NCBI RefSeq assembly: GCF_036378875.1
Contig: NZ_DASUVO010000130.1
Span: 124,001 to 188,000 of the forward strand
Reading direction: 5' to 3'
DNA from: Actinophytocola sp036378875
Lineage (GTDB): Bacteria; Actinomycetota; Actinomycetes; Mycobacteriales; Pseudonocardiaceae
DNA length: 64,000 nucleotides
The notes below the pieces were generated by a model that was not told the DNA's origin, searched no databases, and worked only from the letters and a program-made list of their open reading frames with translations. The number at the start of each line of letters is the position of its first letter. The first letter of the stretch is position 1. Both the position numbers and the translations under genes were made by a program. This document shows positions 8,387-17,032 of the stretch, piece by piece.

Positions 8387-10111
8387 GTGACTCCCGAGGG
8401 TTGGCTCACCGACACGTTGCCCAGCTCCCGCTTCCCGGTCTACACCAGACTCAACGCCAACGACGTGCTTCCCGACCCCGTCACCCCGCTCGGCGCGAGC
8501 CTGGCGTGGATCCCGTGGATCCTCCCGGGCTGGGCCGACGGCTACGTGGCACTCGACGCCTTCGCGGCGTCCGAACTGGCCGGTGAGGAGGTCGCCCCGG
8601 TCGCCGGTCTGCTCTACGGCCACCTCTACATCAACCAGTCGACCGTGCGGATCATCGGTATCCGCGCGGGGATCGGCTGGGAGGCCATCGACTCCGCGTT
8701 CTTCAGCTATCCCGGCGCCCCGCCGCACGAGGAGGAGCCCTCCGACATCAACGAGGCGCTGTCGGAGAAGATGGCCGCCCGCACGATGTGGGCGCTCACC
8801 ACGACCACGTTCCCCGAGCTCGAGGAGGAACGGGACGTGGCCGAGCGGTGCCGGGCGGAACGGCCGGACCTCGGCTCGCTGACGCCGGCCGCGCTGATCG
8901 CCCGTGCGCGTTCCGTGATGCCGCTCGAACGGCTCATGTGGCGTGGCGAGACGATCGCCAGCAACCAGACGGCCATCGGCCCCGGAGTGATCAACCAGCT
9001 CGTTGGCGCGCTCGACCCGTCGCTGGCGATCAGGCTCATCGGCGCCGCGGGCGACGTGGACTCCGCCGCGCCGTCGTTCGCGCTGTGGGACCTCTCCCGT
9101 CTTATCCGCACCGACGAGGCGCTGTCGGCCGAGTTCGCGAGCGGCCTCGACGGGCTGCTCGACCGGCTGCACGAGGGCCAGCCGGAGTTCGACAAACTGT
9201 TCGCGCGGTTCATCCGGGAGTTCGGCTACCGGGGGCCGAGTGAGTGGGACCTCGGTTCCGAGAGCTGGGAGACCCGCCCGGAGCTGGTGCTGGCCCTGCT
9301 CGACCGTCTTCGTCACCTCGAGGACGAGCTGTCCCCGTTGCGCCGCAAGGAGGAGCGGGCAGCCGAAGCCGAGGAGGCCACACGCCAGGCCCTGGAACTG
9401 TTGGGAGACAACCAGGAGGCGAAGCAGACACTCGAGTTGGCGATCGCCTCCGCCCGCCGGTTCGCCTCCTGGCGGGAACGCGCCAAGACCAACGCGATCA
9501 AGGTGCTGCACGAGGCCAGGGTCGCGTTGCTGGAACTGGGCCGGCGGCTGCACACCGACGGTCACCTGGCGCACCCCAGGCAGATCTTCATGGCCGTGGA
9601 CAACGAGCTGGAGGTCCTGGTCGCCGAACCCGCGGCGCTGCGTGACGTGCTCGCCGAGCGGGAACGGCAGTGGCGGGAGCTGTCCACTGTGGAGCTTCCG
9701 ATGTACGTCGACGGCCGCAAACCGCTGCCGCCGCTCGACGAGCTGCCGCGACGCGCGGAGGCCGAGGCGACCCATGTGCGGGCCGGCGACGACCTCACGG
9801 GCGCCGGCGCGTCGGCCGGGGTGGCCCGTGGACGGGTACGGGTCGTCACCGATCCGGGCGACATCGCCGACTTCCAGCCAGGCGAGATCCTCGTGGCTCC
9901 GCAGACCGACCCGTCATGGACACCGCTGTTCATGGTGGCCGCCGGAGTGATCGTGGACGTGGGCGCCATGGGCAGCCACGCCATGATCGTCAGCCGGGAG
10001 CTCGGCATCCCCTGTGTCGCCGGCGTCGCGCACGCCACCCGGCGCATCCCCAACGGCGCGCTGGTCGAGGTCGACGGTTCGACCGGCCGTGTCAGCGTTC
10101 TCGACATCTGA
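8387..10111 (+). CDS. PEP-utilising/dikinase-type protein: substrate domain plus phosphohistidine swivel domain, no ATP-grasp
   Basis: A 574-residue protein of the PEP-synthase / rifampicin-phosphotransferase superfamily. It opens with TRLNANDVLPDPVTPLG, the block that begins the substrate-binding domain of those enzymes, and ends with a swivelling phosphohistidine domain (GSHAMIVSRELGIPCV, H531 the probable phosphorylated residue). The roughly 300-residue N-terminal ATP-grasp domain and the PEP barrel are both absent. The layout is closest in principle to the His-carrying subunit of two-part dikinases such as phenylphosphate synthase, where the ATP domain is a separate protein. No such partner lies next to it. 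GTG 8387 is chosen because AGGAGGT is eight bases upstream; upstream codons lack a site. First gene of an operon with an SDR and a flavoprotein. Confidence 0.75.
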   Translation: MTPEGWLTDTLPSSRFPVYTRLNANDVLPDPVTPLGASLAWIPWILPGWADGYVALDAFAASELAGEEVAPVAGLLYGHLYINQSTVRIIGIRAGIGWEAIDSAFFSYPGAPPHEEEPSDINEALSEKMAARTMWALTTTTFPELEEERDVAERCRAERPDLGSLTPAALIARARSVMPLERLMWRGETIASNQTAIGPGVINQLVGALDPSLAIRLIGAAGDVDSAAPSFALWDLSRLIRTDEALSAEFASGLDGLLDRLHEGQPEFDKLFARFIREFGYRGPSEWDLGSESWETRPELVLALLDRLRHLEDELSPLRRKEERAAEAEEATRQALELLGDNQEAKQTLELAIASARRFASWRERAKTNAIKVLHEARVALLELGRRLHTDGHLAHPRQIFMAVDNELEVLVAEPAALRDVLAERERQWRELSTVELPMYVDGRKPLPPLDELPRRAEAEATHVRAGDDLTGAGASAGVARGRVRVVTDPGDIADFQPGEILVAPQTDPSWTPLFMVAAGVIVDVGAMGSHAMIVSRELGIPCVAGVAHATRRIPNGALVEVDGSTGRVSVLDI

Positions 10112-10131
10112 CAAAACAAGGAGTTCCGACC

Positions 10132-10908
10132 ATGCAACTGACCGGCAAGGTCGCCGCGATCACCGGCGGGTCGAGGGGAATCGGGCGCGGTATCGCCGAG
10201 GCGTTCCTACGGGAGGGCGCCAGCGTGGCCATCAACGGCCGCAACGACGCGAAGGGCAAGCAGGCCCTCGAAGAGCTGGACGCGGGCGACCGCGCGATCT
10301 TCGTCCAGGGCGACGTGCGGAACAAGGACGACGTCGACCGGTTCGTCGACGAGGCCGCCGCCCACTTCGGACAGATCGACATCCTGGTCAACAACGCCGG
10401 TGGTACCTCGGACTCCGCGCCGGTCGCGGAGCTGTCCGACGAGTCGTGGGACAACACCATCCAGTGGTGTGTGTACTCGACGTTCTGGGCCACCCGGCGG
10501 GCGCTCGCGCACATGCTGCCGAGACAGTACGGCCGGATCATCAACATCTCGTCGGTCGAGGGCAAGCACGGAAAGCCCGGCATCAGTCACTACGTGACCG
10601 CCAAACACGCGATCAACGGCTTCACCAAGGCCTGCGCGAAGGAGGTGGCGACCGCCGGGATCACGGTGAACGCGTTGTGCCCCGGGCTGATCCTCACCGA
10701 CGTGGTGCGGGAGAACGGCGCGTCCGCCGCGGCGTCGATGGGTCTCACGTTCGACGAGATGGTGGACATGTTCGCGCAGGAGTCGGCGATCAAGCGGCTG
10801 AACAAGGTGGAGGAGGTCGCCGCGGTCGCGGTCCTGCTCGCCTCGGACCACGCCGCGGGCGTGACCGGCTCGCTGTACAACGTGGACGGTGGGACGGCCG
10901 CGTACTGA
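10132..10908 (+). CDS. SDR family oxidoreductase (FabG-like)
   Basis: A 258-residue SDR with TGGSRGIG, NNAG, active-site YVTAK and a C-terminal NVDGGTAAY. It resembles the FabG-like alcohol dehydrogenases of alicyclic acyl-CoA catabolism, though this is a general resemblance. The ATG at 10132 follows AAGGAG (10118-10123) at a good distance. Its stop overlaps the flavoprotein ATG by one base (TGATG). Confidence 0.88.
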   Translation: MQLTGKVAAITGGSRGIGRGIAEAFLREGASVAINGRNDAKGKQALEELDAGDRAIFVQGDVRNKDDVDRFVDEAAAHFGQIDILVNNAGGTSDSAPVAELSDESWDNTIQWCVYSTFWATRRALAHMLPRQYGRIINISSVEGKHGKPGISHYVTAKHAINGFTKACAKEVATAGITVNALCPGLILTDVVRENGASAAASMGLTFDEMVDMFAQESAIKRLNKVEEVAAVAVLLASDHAAGVTGSLYNVDGGTAAY

Positions 10909-12533
10909 TGGCGGACTACGACGTCGTCGTCCTGGGTAGCGGGGCCGCGGGGTTGACCGCGGCCCTCGCCGCCCACGACTCTGGCGCGCGGGTGGGGTTG
11001 TTCGAGAAGGCCGATCAGGTCGGGGGCACCTCGGCGTGGTCGGGCGGCATGGTGTGGGTGCCGAACAACCCACGTATGCCGGACCTGGGTCTCGCGGACA
11101 GCCGGGAGGAGGCGCTGACCTACCTCGACGCCCTGTCCCACGGCCTGATCGACGAGGCCCTCGCCGCCGCGTTCGTCGACACCGGACCGGAGTTGGTCGA
11201 GTGGCTGGCCGCGAAGACGCCGGTGCGTCTCCAGATCGTCGCGGGTTTCCCCGACTACCACCCAGAACACCCTGGCGGGAAGCCGGGCGGTGGGCGGTCG
11301 CTGGAGTGCGCGCTGTTCCCGTTCGCCGACCTCGGTGAGTGGGCGGACCGGGTGACGACCGGCTACCAGCTGTCCGGCAACATCCTGATGAGCGAGACGT
11401 CCCTGGGTCGCGGTGCCCCGCAGGGCGTCGAACCGTCGGAGCTGGCCCGGCGCAAGGTCCGAGACGAACGCGGTGGCGGGCAGGCCCTGGTGGGGCGCTT
11501 GCTGAAGGGCTGCCTGGACCGGGGTCTCGTGCCGGTGACCGGCGCCAGGGCGGTGTCCCTGGTCCGCGAGTCCACATCGGTCACCGGGGTGTGGTTCGAG
11601 TCGGCGACCGGCCCGTTCGAGGTGAGCGCCGACAGCGTCGTCATCGCGACCGGCGGGTTCGAATGGGACGCCGAGCAGGTGCGGGCGTTCCTGCGCGGCC
11701 CGATGGCACGACCGGTGTCCGTGCCAACCAACACCGGCGACGGCCTGCGGATGGCGATGCGGGTCGGCGCCGGGCTCGGCGACATGCGCGAGGCGTGGTG
11801 GGTGCCGGCGATCGACGTGACCGACCCCGCACGAGGCACCGTGGCGTGGCAGGTCAACGGGGAGAGGTCGAAGCCGCACTGCATCATGGTCAACCGGCGC
11901 GGCGAGCGGTTCACCAACGAGGCAGCCAACTACAACGCCATCGGATCGGCCTTCCACGTCGTGGACGTCTCGTCGTTCGACTACCTCAACCATCCCGCCT
12001 GGATGGTCTTCGACCACCACTACTTCGCGCGGTACGGCCTCGCCCGCCGCACCGCGGACCAGCCGCTCCCCGACTGGCTGGTCCGCGCCGACTCCATCGA
12101 GGAACTGGCCGGGACGATCGACGTCCCCGAGGACGCGCTTGTCGCGACGGTCGCACGCTGGAACGGCCACGCCGCGTCCGGCCGGGATCCGGACTTCCAC
12201 CGTGGCGAGAGCGTCTATGACCGGTGGTGGGGCGACCAGAAGGCCGGCGAGGGAGCCCGCTCCACGATCGGACCCGTCGACACCCCACCGTTCTACGCGG
12301 TCCGTGTCTACTGTGGAGCACTCGGCACGAAGGGCGGGCCCCGTACCGACGTGCATGGCCGGGTGCTCGATGTCGACGGCGAACCCATCGCGGGCCTGTA
12401 CGCGGCGGGCAACGCGATGGCGTCGGTGTTGGGCATGACCTACGGTGGCGCCGGCGGTACCCTCGGTCCGGCGATGACGTTCGGCTACCTGGCCGGACGG
12501 CACGCCGCCGGCGTCCGTGTCGAGTCGGGGTAG
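10908..12533 (+). CDS. FAD-binding dehydrogenase (3-ketosteroid-delta1-dehydrogenase-like)
   Basis: A 541-residue flavoprotein of the fumarate-reductase/KstD group. The FAD motif VVLGSGAAGLTAALAA is near residue 6, followed by the substrate-cap region with GGTSAWSGGMVWVPNN, VIATGGFEWD, and a C-terminal GLYAAGNAMASVLGMTYGGAGGTLGPAMTFG block that closes the FAD site. These features match flavoproteins that introduce a C=C bond next to a ketone in steroid-like or cyclohexanone rings. It is translationally coupled to the SDR upstream. Steroid substrates are possible but unproven; many paralogues act on other ketones. Confidence 0.85.
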   Translation: MADYDVVVLGSGAAGLTAALAAHDSGARVGLFEKADQVGGTSAWSGGMVWVPNNPRMPDLGLADSREEALTYLDALSHGLIDEALAAAFVDTGPELVEWLAAKTPVRLQIVAGFPDYHPEHPGGKPGGGRSLECALFPFADLGEWADRVTTGYQLSGNILMSETSLGRGAPQGVEPSELARRKVRDERGGGQALVGRLLKGCLDRGLVPVTGARAVSLVRESTSVTGVWFESATGPFEVSADSVVIATGGFEWDAEQVRAFLRGPMARPVSVPTNTGDGLRMAMRVGAGLGDMREAWWVPAIDVTDPARGTVAWQVNGERSKPHCIMVNRRGERFTNEAANYNAIGSAFHVVDVSSFDYLNHPAWMVFDHHYFARYGLARRTADQPLPDWLVRADSIEELAGTIDVPEDALVATVARWNGHAASGRDPDFHRGESVYDRWWGDQKAGEGARSTIGPVDTPPFYAVRVYCGALGTKGGPRTDVHGRVLDVDGEPIAGLYAAGNAMASVLGMTYGGAGGTLGPAMTFGYLAGRHAAGVRVESG

Positions 12534-12538
12534 GACGA

Positions 12539-13489
12539 TCAGTGCACCAGCACGATCTTCCCTCGGGCGTGGCGGGTCTCGCTCAGCTCGTGTGCGGCCG
12601 CGGCCTCGGCGAGCGGGAACGTCGCCGCGACCGGCACCCGTAGCCGGCCCTCGCTGGCGAGGGTGACCGCGGTCGTGAGGCCGTGTACAGCCAGCCGGTC
12701 GGCGGCACCCATGGCCGCACCGGTTTCCTCGGCCGGGGCGCTGTGGGATATGTGCACGCGGTGTTCCGCCGCGGTGAAGTCGGGTGCGATCGTCACCACA
12801 CGCGCTGGATCCCCGGCGATGGTGACGAGGTCCGGCAACGCCCCTCCGGCACAGTCGAACACCGCGTCCACTCCGGACGGTGCGAGTGCGCGGATCCGTT
12901 CGACGAGCCCCGCCCCGTAGGTTGTCGGTCGCGCGCCGAGAGAGCGCAGGAAGTCGTGGTTGTTCGTGCTCGCCGTGCCGATGACGGTCGCGCCGCGGGC
13001 GACGGCGAGCTGCACGGCGACGGTACCGACGCCACCGGCCGCACCCTGGATGAGCACGGTGTGCCCAGCACCGACCGCGAGGCGGTCGAGAACCCGGGTG
13101 GCCGTCTCGACGCTGCCCGCGGCGCCGCCCGCCTCCTCCCAGCTCCACGCGGCCGGTTTGGGCGCCCAGGCGGTCAGGACGGCGAAGTCGGCATTGGCGC
13201 CGCGCGTGGCCGCGGTGGTCATACCGAACACCTCGTCGCCGACGGCAACGCCCGTGACACCCGCACCGACCTCGTCGACGACGCCGGCGGCGTCGAAGCC
13301 GGTCAGCCACGGGAAGTTCGCGGGAACGACGTCCCGCATCCGCCCGGAGCGGACGTAGGTCTCTCCCGGCGAGATCCCGGACGCGCGCACGGTGACGCGG
13401 ATCTCGTTCGGTCCGGCGTGTGGGGCCTCGACCTCGGCGACGTGCACGACGCTGGGTGGGCCGTACTCGGTGAACTGGACTGCTCTCAT
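12539..13489 (-). CDS. NADP-dependent quinone oxidoreductase-like MDR protein
   Basis: A 316-residue zinc-free MDR protein: MRAVQFTEYGPPSVVHVAEV at the N-terminus, DEVFGMT, and the Rossmann motif IQGAAGGVGTVAVQLA. The family reduces quinones or enones with NADPH. ATG 13489 is preferred over an upstream in-frame start because the conserved MRAVQFTEYG block begins there. It is convergent with the flavoprotein gene (five bases apart) and divergent from the TetR gene, which is its likeliest regulator. Confidence 0.87.
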   Translation of the reverse strand: MRAVQFTEYGPPSVVHVAEVEAPHAGPNEIRVTVRASGISPGETYVRSGRMRDVVPANFPWLTGFDAAGVVDEVGAGVTGVAVGDEVFGMTTAATRGANADFAVLTAWAPKPAAWSWEEAGGAAGSVETATRVLDRLAVGAGHTVLIQGAAGGVGTVAVQLAVARGATVIGTASTNNHDFLRSLGARPTTYGAGLVERIRALAPSGVDAVFDCAGGALPDLVTIAGDPARVVTIAPDFTAAEHRVHISHSAPAEETGAAMGAADRLAVHGLTTAVTLASEGRLRVPVAATFPLAEAAAAHELSETRHARGKIVLVH

Positions 13490-13539
13490 GGACGCCGACC
13501 GTAAGGGCACGCACCGTCCGTTTGTCTAAAGTGAGAGCG

Positions 13540-14148
13540 GTGACGACCGAAGTGGTAGAGAGGCTCCGCTCCGACGCCCGCGACAACCGGGGCCGCATCC
13601 TCGCGGTCGCCCGCGCGGCCTTCGCCGCCGAGGGCCTCGACGTGCCGATCCGGGAGATCGCCCGACGCGCCGGCGTCGGTCCCGCCACCGTCTATCGACG
13701 CTTCCAGACCAAGGAAGCGTTGCTGGCGGAGGCATTGGCCGAACAGATGGCCTCGTGCTCGGCGGTCATGGCCGAGGGCCTGGCGGCAAGCGACCCGTGG
13801 CGCGGGTTCTGCCTGGTGGTCGAGCGGATCATGGAGATGAACGCCATCGACCGAGGACTTCCGTCCACAGTGGAGACGGGCGACCACGCCGAGGAACGCG
13901 ATCAGATGCTGCGTCAGCTGCTCGAGCTGGTGCGGCGCGCGAAGGAAGCCGGCTCGTTGCGGCAGGACTTCGTGCTGGAGGACCTCAGCATGGCGGTGAT
14001 GGCGAACGACGGTATCCGTGCCGCGTCCCCGGCGATGCGGGTGGCGGCGTCACGCCGCTTCGCGGCACTGATGATCCAGTCGTTCCAGGCGAACCCCGTC
14101 CCGACCCCGCTTCCGCCGGCTGTCCGGCTGCCACTGTCCAGGGGCTAG
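13540..14148 (+). CDS. TetR/AcrR family transcriptional regulator
   Basis: About 202 residues, with an N-terminal TetR helix-turn-helix (IREIARRAGVGPATVYRRFQTKEALL) and a variable ligand domain. GTG 13540 is one possible start; GTG 13531 is another, and the sequence does not decide between them. It lies 50 bases from the divergent quinone-oxidoreductase gene, the usual arrangement for local control of an efflux or reductase gene. Its 3' end overlaps the antisense 3' end of the histidine phosphatase by about 160 bases. Confidence 0.85.
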   Translation: MTTEVVERLRSDARDNRGRILAVARAAFAAEGLDVPIREIARRAGVGPATVYRRFQTKEALLAEALAEQMASCSAVMAEGLAASDPWRGFCLVVERIMEMNAIDRGLPSTVETGDHAEERDQMLRQLLELVRRAKEAGSLRQDFVLEDLSMAVMANDGIRAASPAMRVAASRRFAALMIQSFQANPVPTPLPPAVRLPLSRG

Positions 14149-14731
14149 CGCTCAAATGGGCCGTTTCGTTGATCGACTCGACCACGACCGTGCCGGACGG
14201 CAGGCGCCGCACCCGCGACACCGAGGTGTAGCCGGGGACGAACCAGAACACCCGCGGTGCGCCGATGACCATGGCGAGGTAGGCGTTGATGATCCCGCCG
14301 TGGCTCACCGCGACGATCCGGCCGGACGGGTGCGCGTCGAACAGGGTCGACATCGCGCGGATGGCGCGGGTCTGGAAGGCCGGCAGGTCCAGCTCCGGCA
14401 CGAAGTCCTCGAACCGTCCCTCCGCGAGGGCGATCGCCCGCGGGTCGTCGGGTTCGAAGGCCTCGACGGGGGTGTACACCAGCGGCGAGGACATCTCGTG
14501 GTCCCACTCGCGCAGGTCGGGCACGACGGTCGCCGTCTGGCCGAGCCGCCGCTCCAGTGGGGCGACGGTCTCTCGGGCCCGCTGGTACGGGCTGGTGTAC
14601 AGCGCGTCGACGGGTTCGCCGGCGAGCCAGCCGGCCAGTGACTCGGCCTGTGCCACACCGAGGTCGGACAGGCCGGGGTCCACCACCCCGCCAACGGGCA
14701 GGCCGTGTCGGACGAGCAGCAACTCGGTCAT
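13985..14731 (-). CDS. Histidine phosphatase family protein
   Basis: A 248-residue protein with the phosphoglycerate-mutase/acid-phosphatase signature LLLVRHGLP at residues 4-12, TSPYQRARET, and the second catalytic His in VAVSHGGI. It should hydrolyse a phosphate ester. The recognisable domain ends near NETAHL at about base 14155; the last 55 or so residues are low-complexity and lie antisense to the TetR gene, so they may simply be a stop-free tail. It is the last gene of the minus-strand operon ThuA-SDR-ligase-phosphatase, 10 bases after the ligase stop. A phosphatase here fits with the dikinase-type proteins of the island. Confidence 0.8.
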   Translation of the reverse strand: MTELLLVRHGLPVGGVVDPGLSDLGVAQAESLAGWLAGEPVDALYTSPYQRARETVAPLERRLGQTATVVPDLREWDHEMSSPLVYTPVEAFEPDDPRAIALAEGRFEDFVPELDLPAFQTRAIRAMSTLFDAHPSGRIVAVSHGGIINAYLAMVIGAPRVFWFVPGYTSVSRVRRLPSGTVVVESINETAHLSASPWTVAAGQPAEAGSGRGSPGTTGSSVPRSGVTPPPASPGTRHGYRRSPSPPC

Positions 14732-14741
14732 CTGGCTCCTT

Positions 14742-16256
14742 CTAGCCGGCGATCGTGCGGTCGGTGTCCCAGTACGGGCGCCGCAGTGCGCGCTTGTCGA
14801 GCTTTCCCATGGCGTTGCGGGCCAGCTCGGTGGCGAGCTCATAGGTTTTCGGGCACTTGTAACCGGCCAGCCGGGTCCGGCAGAACCGCGCGAGGTCGAC
14901 CACGTCGAGATGTGCGTCCCGGGGGACCACCAGGGCACGCAACGCCTCACCGAGGTCGGGGTCGGGCACGCCGATGACGGCGACGTCGGCGACCCCTGGG
15001 TGTTGGCGCAGCACGGCCTCGCTCTCGGCCGGGTACAGGTTCACGCCGCCCGACACCACCATGTCCGCGGCCCGGTCGGTGATGAACACGAAGCCCTCCG
15101 CGTCCACGTAGCCGACATCGCCGAGGGTGAACAGGTTCGGGGCCAGATAAGCGGATCGGGTCTTCTCCGGGTCCGCGTGGTAGCGCGCGCCCCGCCCCGC
15201 CGGCGCGCGGAAGGCCAACAGTCCCACCGTCCCGGCGGGCAGCGGTCGCCCGTCGTCGTCGACCGCGATCGCCGCGAACGGCGCGACCGTCCTACCGACC
15301 GAACCAGGACGGGCGAGCCACTCGTCGCTGGCGATCCTGGTGACCGTGCCGACCTCGCTGGCGCCATAGGACTCCACGAGCACGGGACCGAACCAGTCGA
15401 TCATGGCTCGTTTCACGGCGGGCGGGCAGGCCGACCCGGTGTGTGACACGAGCCGCAGGCTCGACACGTCGTACCTGTCGCGTTCGACCGCGAGCAGGCG
15501 TTGGAAATGGGTAGGCACCATCACCGACGACGTCACGCGGTACCGGTCGATCCACCGCAGGCACAGGAGCGGGTCGAACCGGGGCAGCACGACGACGGTC
15601 TCGCCGCGCGCGAGGTGCCGGATGGCGGTGAGCGGTCCGTTGTGCTGCAACGGGCCTGCGACCAGGTGTGGGCCCGGCGGGAAGTGCGACGCGATCGCGG
15701 TCAGGTACTCGGTGGCGGTGGCAGGGACGTCCTCGGTCCACCGCACCTCGGTTCCCCTGGCACGGCCCGTGGTCCCGGACGTGTACACCAGCGGGGGCAT
15801 GGCCGGGCGGTCCGGCGGGATCGGGTCGGCCGGGGCCGAAAGCCATTCCGTCCAGTCCACTGTGTCCGGTGCGGGTTCCGTGCCGTGCACGACGACCGCG
15901 CGAAGACCATCGCCCGCCGCCGCGGTCGCGTCCCGGCCGACCGGCCCGGTCACCGCCGCCACCACACCGGCGTCGGCGAACTGCTCGGCCATCTCCCGCG
16001 CGGTCAGCTGTCGGGACGTTGCGACGGTCCCGACCCCGGCGAGCAGACCGGCAAGATGGGTCACCAGGGTGGCGGCGGCGTTGTCGCCGACCACCGCGAC
16101 CCGTTCTCCGTGGCCCGGGGCGACCGCGAGCAACCGTGACGCCGCGCGTTCCACGAGCGCCACGAACTCGTGCCACGGCAACTCGCCGTCGGCGTCGACC
16201 ACGGCGGGTTCGTCCGGAGTGGAGCGTGCGCGTGCCAGGATGTCCAACCAGGACAT
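14742..16256 (-). CDS. Acyl-CoA synthetase / AMP-dependent ligase
   Basis: A 504-residue ANL-superfamily enzyme that activates a carboxylic acid as an adenylate and then a CoA thioester. Motifs include the P-loop YTSGTTGRARGTE, the ESYGASEVG adenine-binding block, GDVGYVDAEGFVFITDR and the C-terminal GKLDKRAL catalytic lysine. It is shorter in the N-terminal domain than typical FadD proteins. ATG 16256 overlaps the SDR stop (TGATG). In this cluster it probably commits a ring or side-chain acid to CoA-dependent beta-oxidation. Confidence 0.9.
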   Translation of the reverse strand: MSWLDILARARSTPDEPAVVDADGELPWHEFVALVERAASRLLAVAPGHGERVAVVGDNAAATLVTHLAGLLAGVGTVATSRQLTAREMAEQFADAGVVAAVTGPVGRDATAAAGDGLRAVVVHGTEPAPDTVDWTEWLSAPADPIPPDRPAMPPLVYTSGTTGRARGTEVRWTEDVPATATEYLTAIASHFPPGPHLVAGPLQHNGPLTAIRHLARGETVVVLPRFDPLLCLRWIDRYRVTSSVMVPTHFQRLLAVERDRYDVSSLRLVSHTGSACPPAVKRAMIDWFGPVLVESYGASEVGTVTRIASDEWLARPGSVGRTVAPFAAIAVDDDGRPLPAGTVGLLAFRAPAGRGARYHADPEKTRSAYLAPNLFTLGDVGYVDAEGFVFITDRAADMVVSGGVNLYPAESEAVLRQHPGVADVAVIGVPDPDLGEALRALVVPRDAHLDVVDLARFCRTRLAGYKCPKTYELATELARNAMGKLDKRALRRPYWDTDRTIAG

Positions 16257-17032
16257 CAGGGTCGCAACCCGCCACTGACGGTGAAGGTCTCCCCGTGCAG
16301 GTAGTCCACCTCGTCGGACAGGATCCACGCCGCGGTGGCGGCGACCTCGGCCGGGCTCGCGTACCGGCCGAGCGGGATCTGCGCCTCGAAAGCCTGCTTG
16401 ATCGTGGGCCCGTCGGCGCCGCCCATGGCACCCATGCCGTCCTCGAGGGAGCGCATCATCCGCGAGTCGACCACGCCAGGACACAGGGTGTTGACCCGGA
16501 TGCCCGTGCCGCCGACCTCCAACGCGAGACATCGGGCGAGACCCAGCACCGCGTGCTTCGACGCGTTGTACACCGACGTGCCGGGGGAGCCCATGACCGC
16601 CGCGAGCGAGGCGGTGAACAGGATCTTGCCGCGACTGTCCTGGTGGAGCATCCGCCGCACGGCCGCGGCCGCGGTGAGGAACGCGCCCTTGACGTTGACC
16701 GCGAAGACCTTGTCGAAGTCCGCAGGCGAGAACTCGGCGACCGGGTGCACCTCGCACTCGACGCCGGCGTTGGCGACGACCAGGTCGACCGTGCCGAACT
16801 CGTCCACCGCGGCGGAGATGAGGGTGGTCACGTCCGTGTCGCTGGTGATGTCGGCGCGGACCGCGAGCGCCTTGCTCGGCAGGGTGGACACCACCGCCCG
16901 CAACGGTTCCTCCGCCACGTCCGCCGCGACCACGTTGGCGCCCTCCTCCGCGAGGCGGGCACACATGGCCTGGCCGATCGCGCCGGCCGCGCCGGTGACG
17001 ACGGCGGTCCTACCGGACAGTCCTTTCAACAT
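16256..17032 (-). CDS. SDR family oxidoreductase
   Basis: A 258-residue classical SDR with TGAAGAIGQ, NAG, active-site YNASK and a C-terminal FTVSGGLRP. The ATG at 17032 has AGGAGGA just upstream. The 5' end overlaps the upstream ThuA-like gene by 23 bases and the 3' end overlaps the ligase start by one base, so expression is tightly coupled. Confidence 0.9.
   Translation of the reverse strand: MLKGLSGRTAVVTGAAGAIGQAMCARLAEEGANVVAADVAEEPLRAVVSTLPSKALAVRADITSDTDVTTLISAAVDEFGTVDLVVANAGVECEVHPVAEFSPADFDKVFAVNVKGAFLTAAAAVRRMLHQDSRGKILFTASLAAVMGSPGTSVYNASKHAVLGLARCLALEVGGTGIRVNTLCPGVVDSRMMRSLEDGMGAMGGADGPTIKQAFEAQIPLGRYASPAEVAATAAWILSDEVDYLHGETFTVSGGLRP

Noticed and set aside
8387..10111. Naming the product rifampicin phosphotransferase
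   Set aside because: The ATP-grasp domain is absent, so the enzyme could not work alone as Rph does.
10908..12533. Naming the product 3-ketosteroid-delta1-dehydrogenase (KstD) outright
   Set aside because: The fold and FAD motifs fit, but paralogues with other ketone substrates share them and no other clear steroid-ring gene is nearby.
10590..13688. A 1032-codon open frame on the minus strand
   Set aside because: It is antisense to the SDR, flavoprotein and MDR genes, is rich in Arg, Gly and His with no domain, and results from the GC-rich third positions of the real genes.
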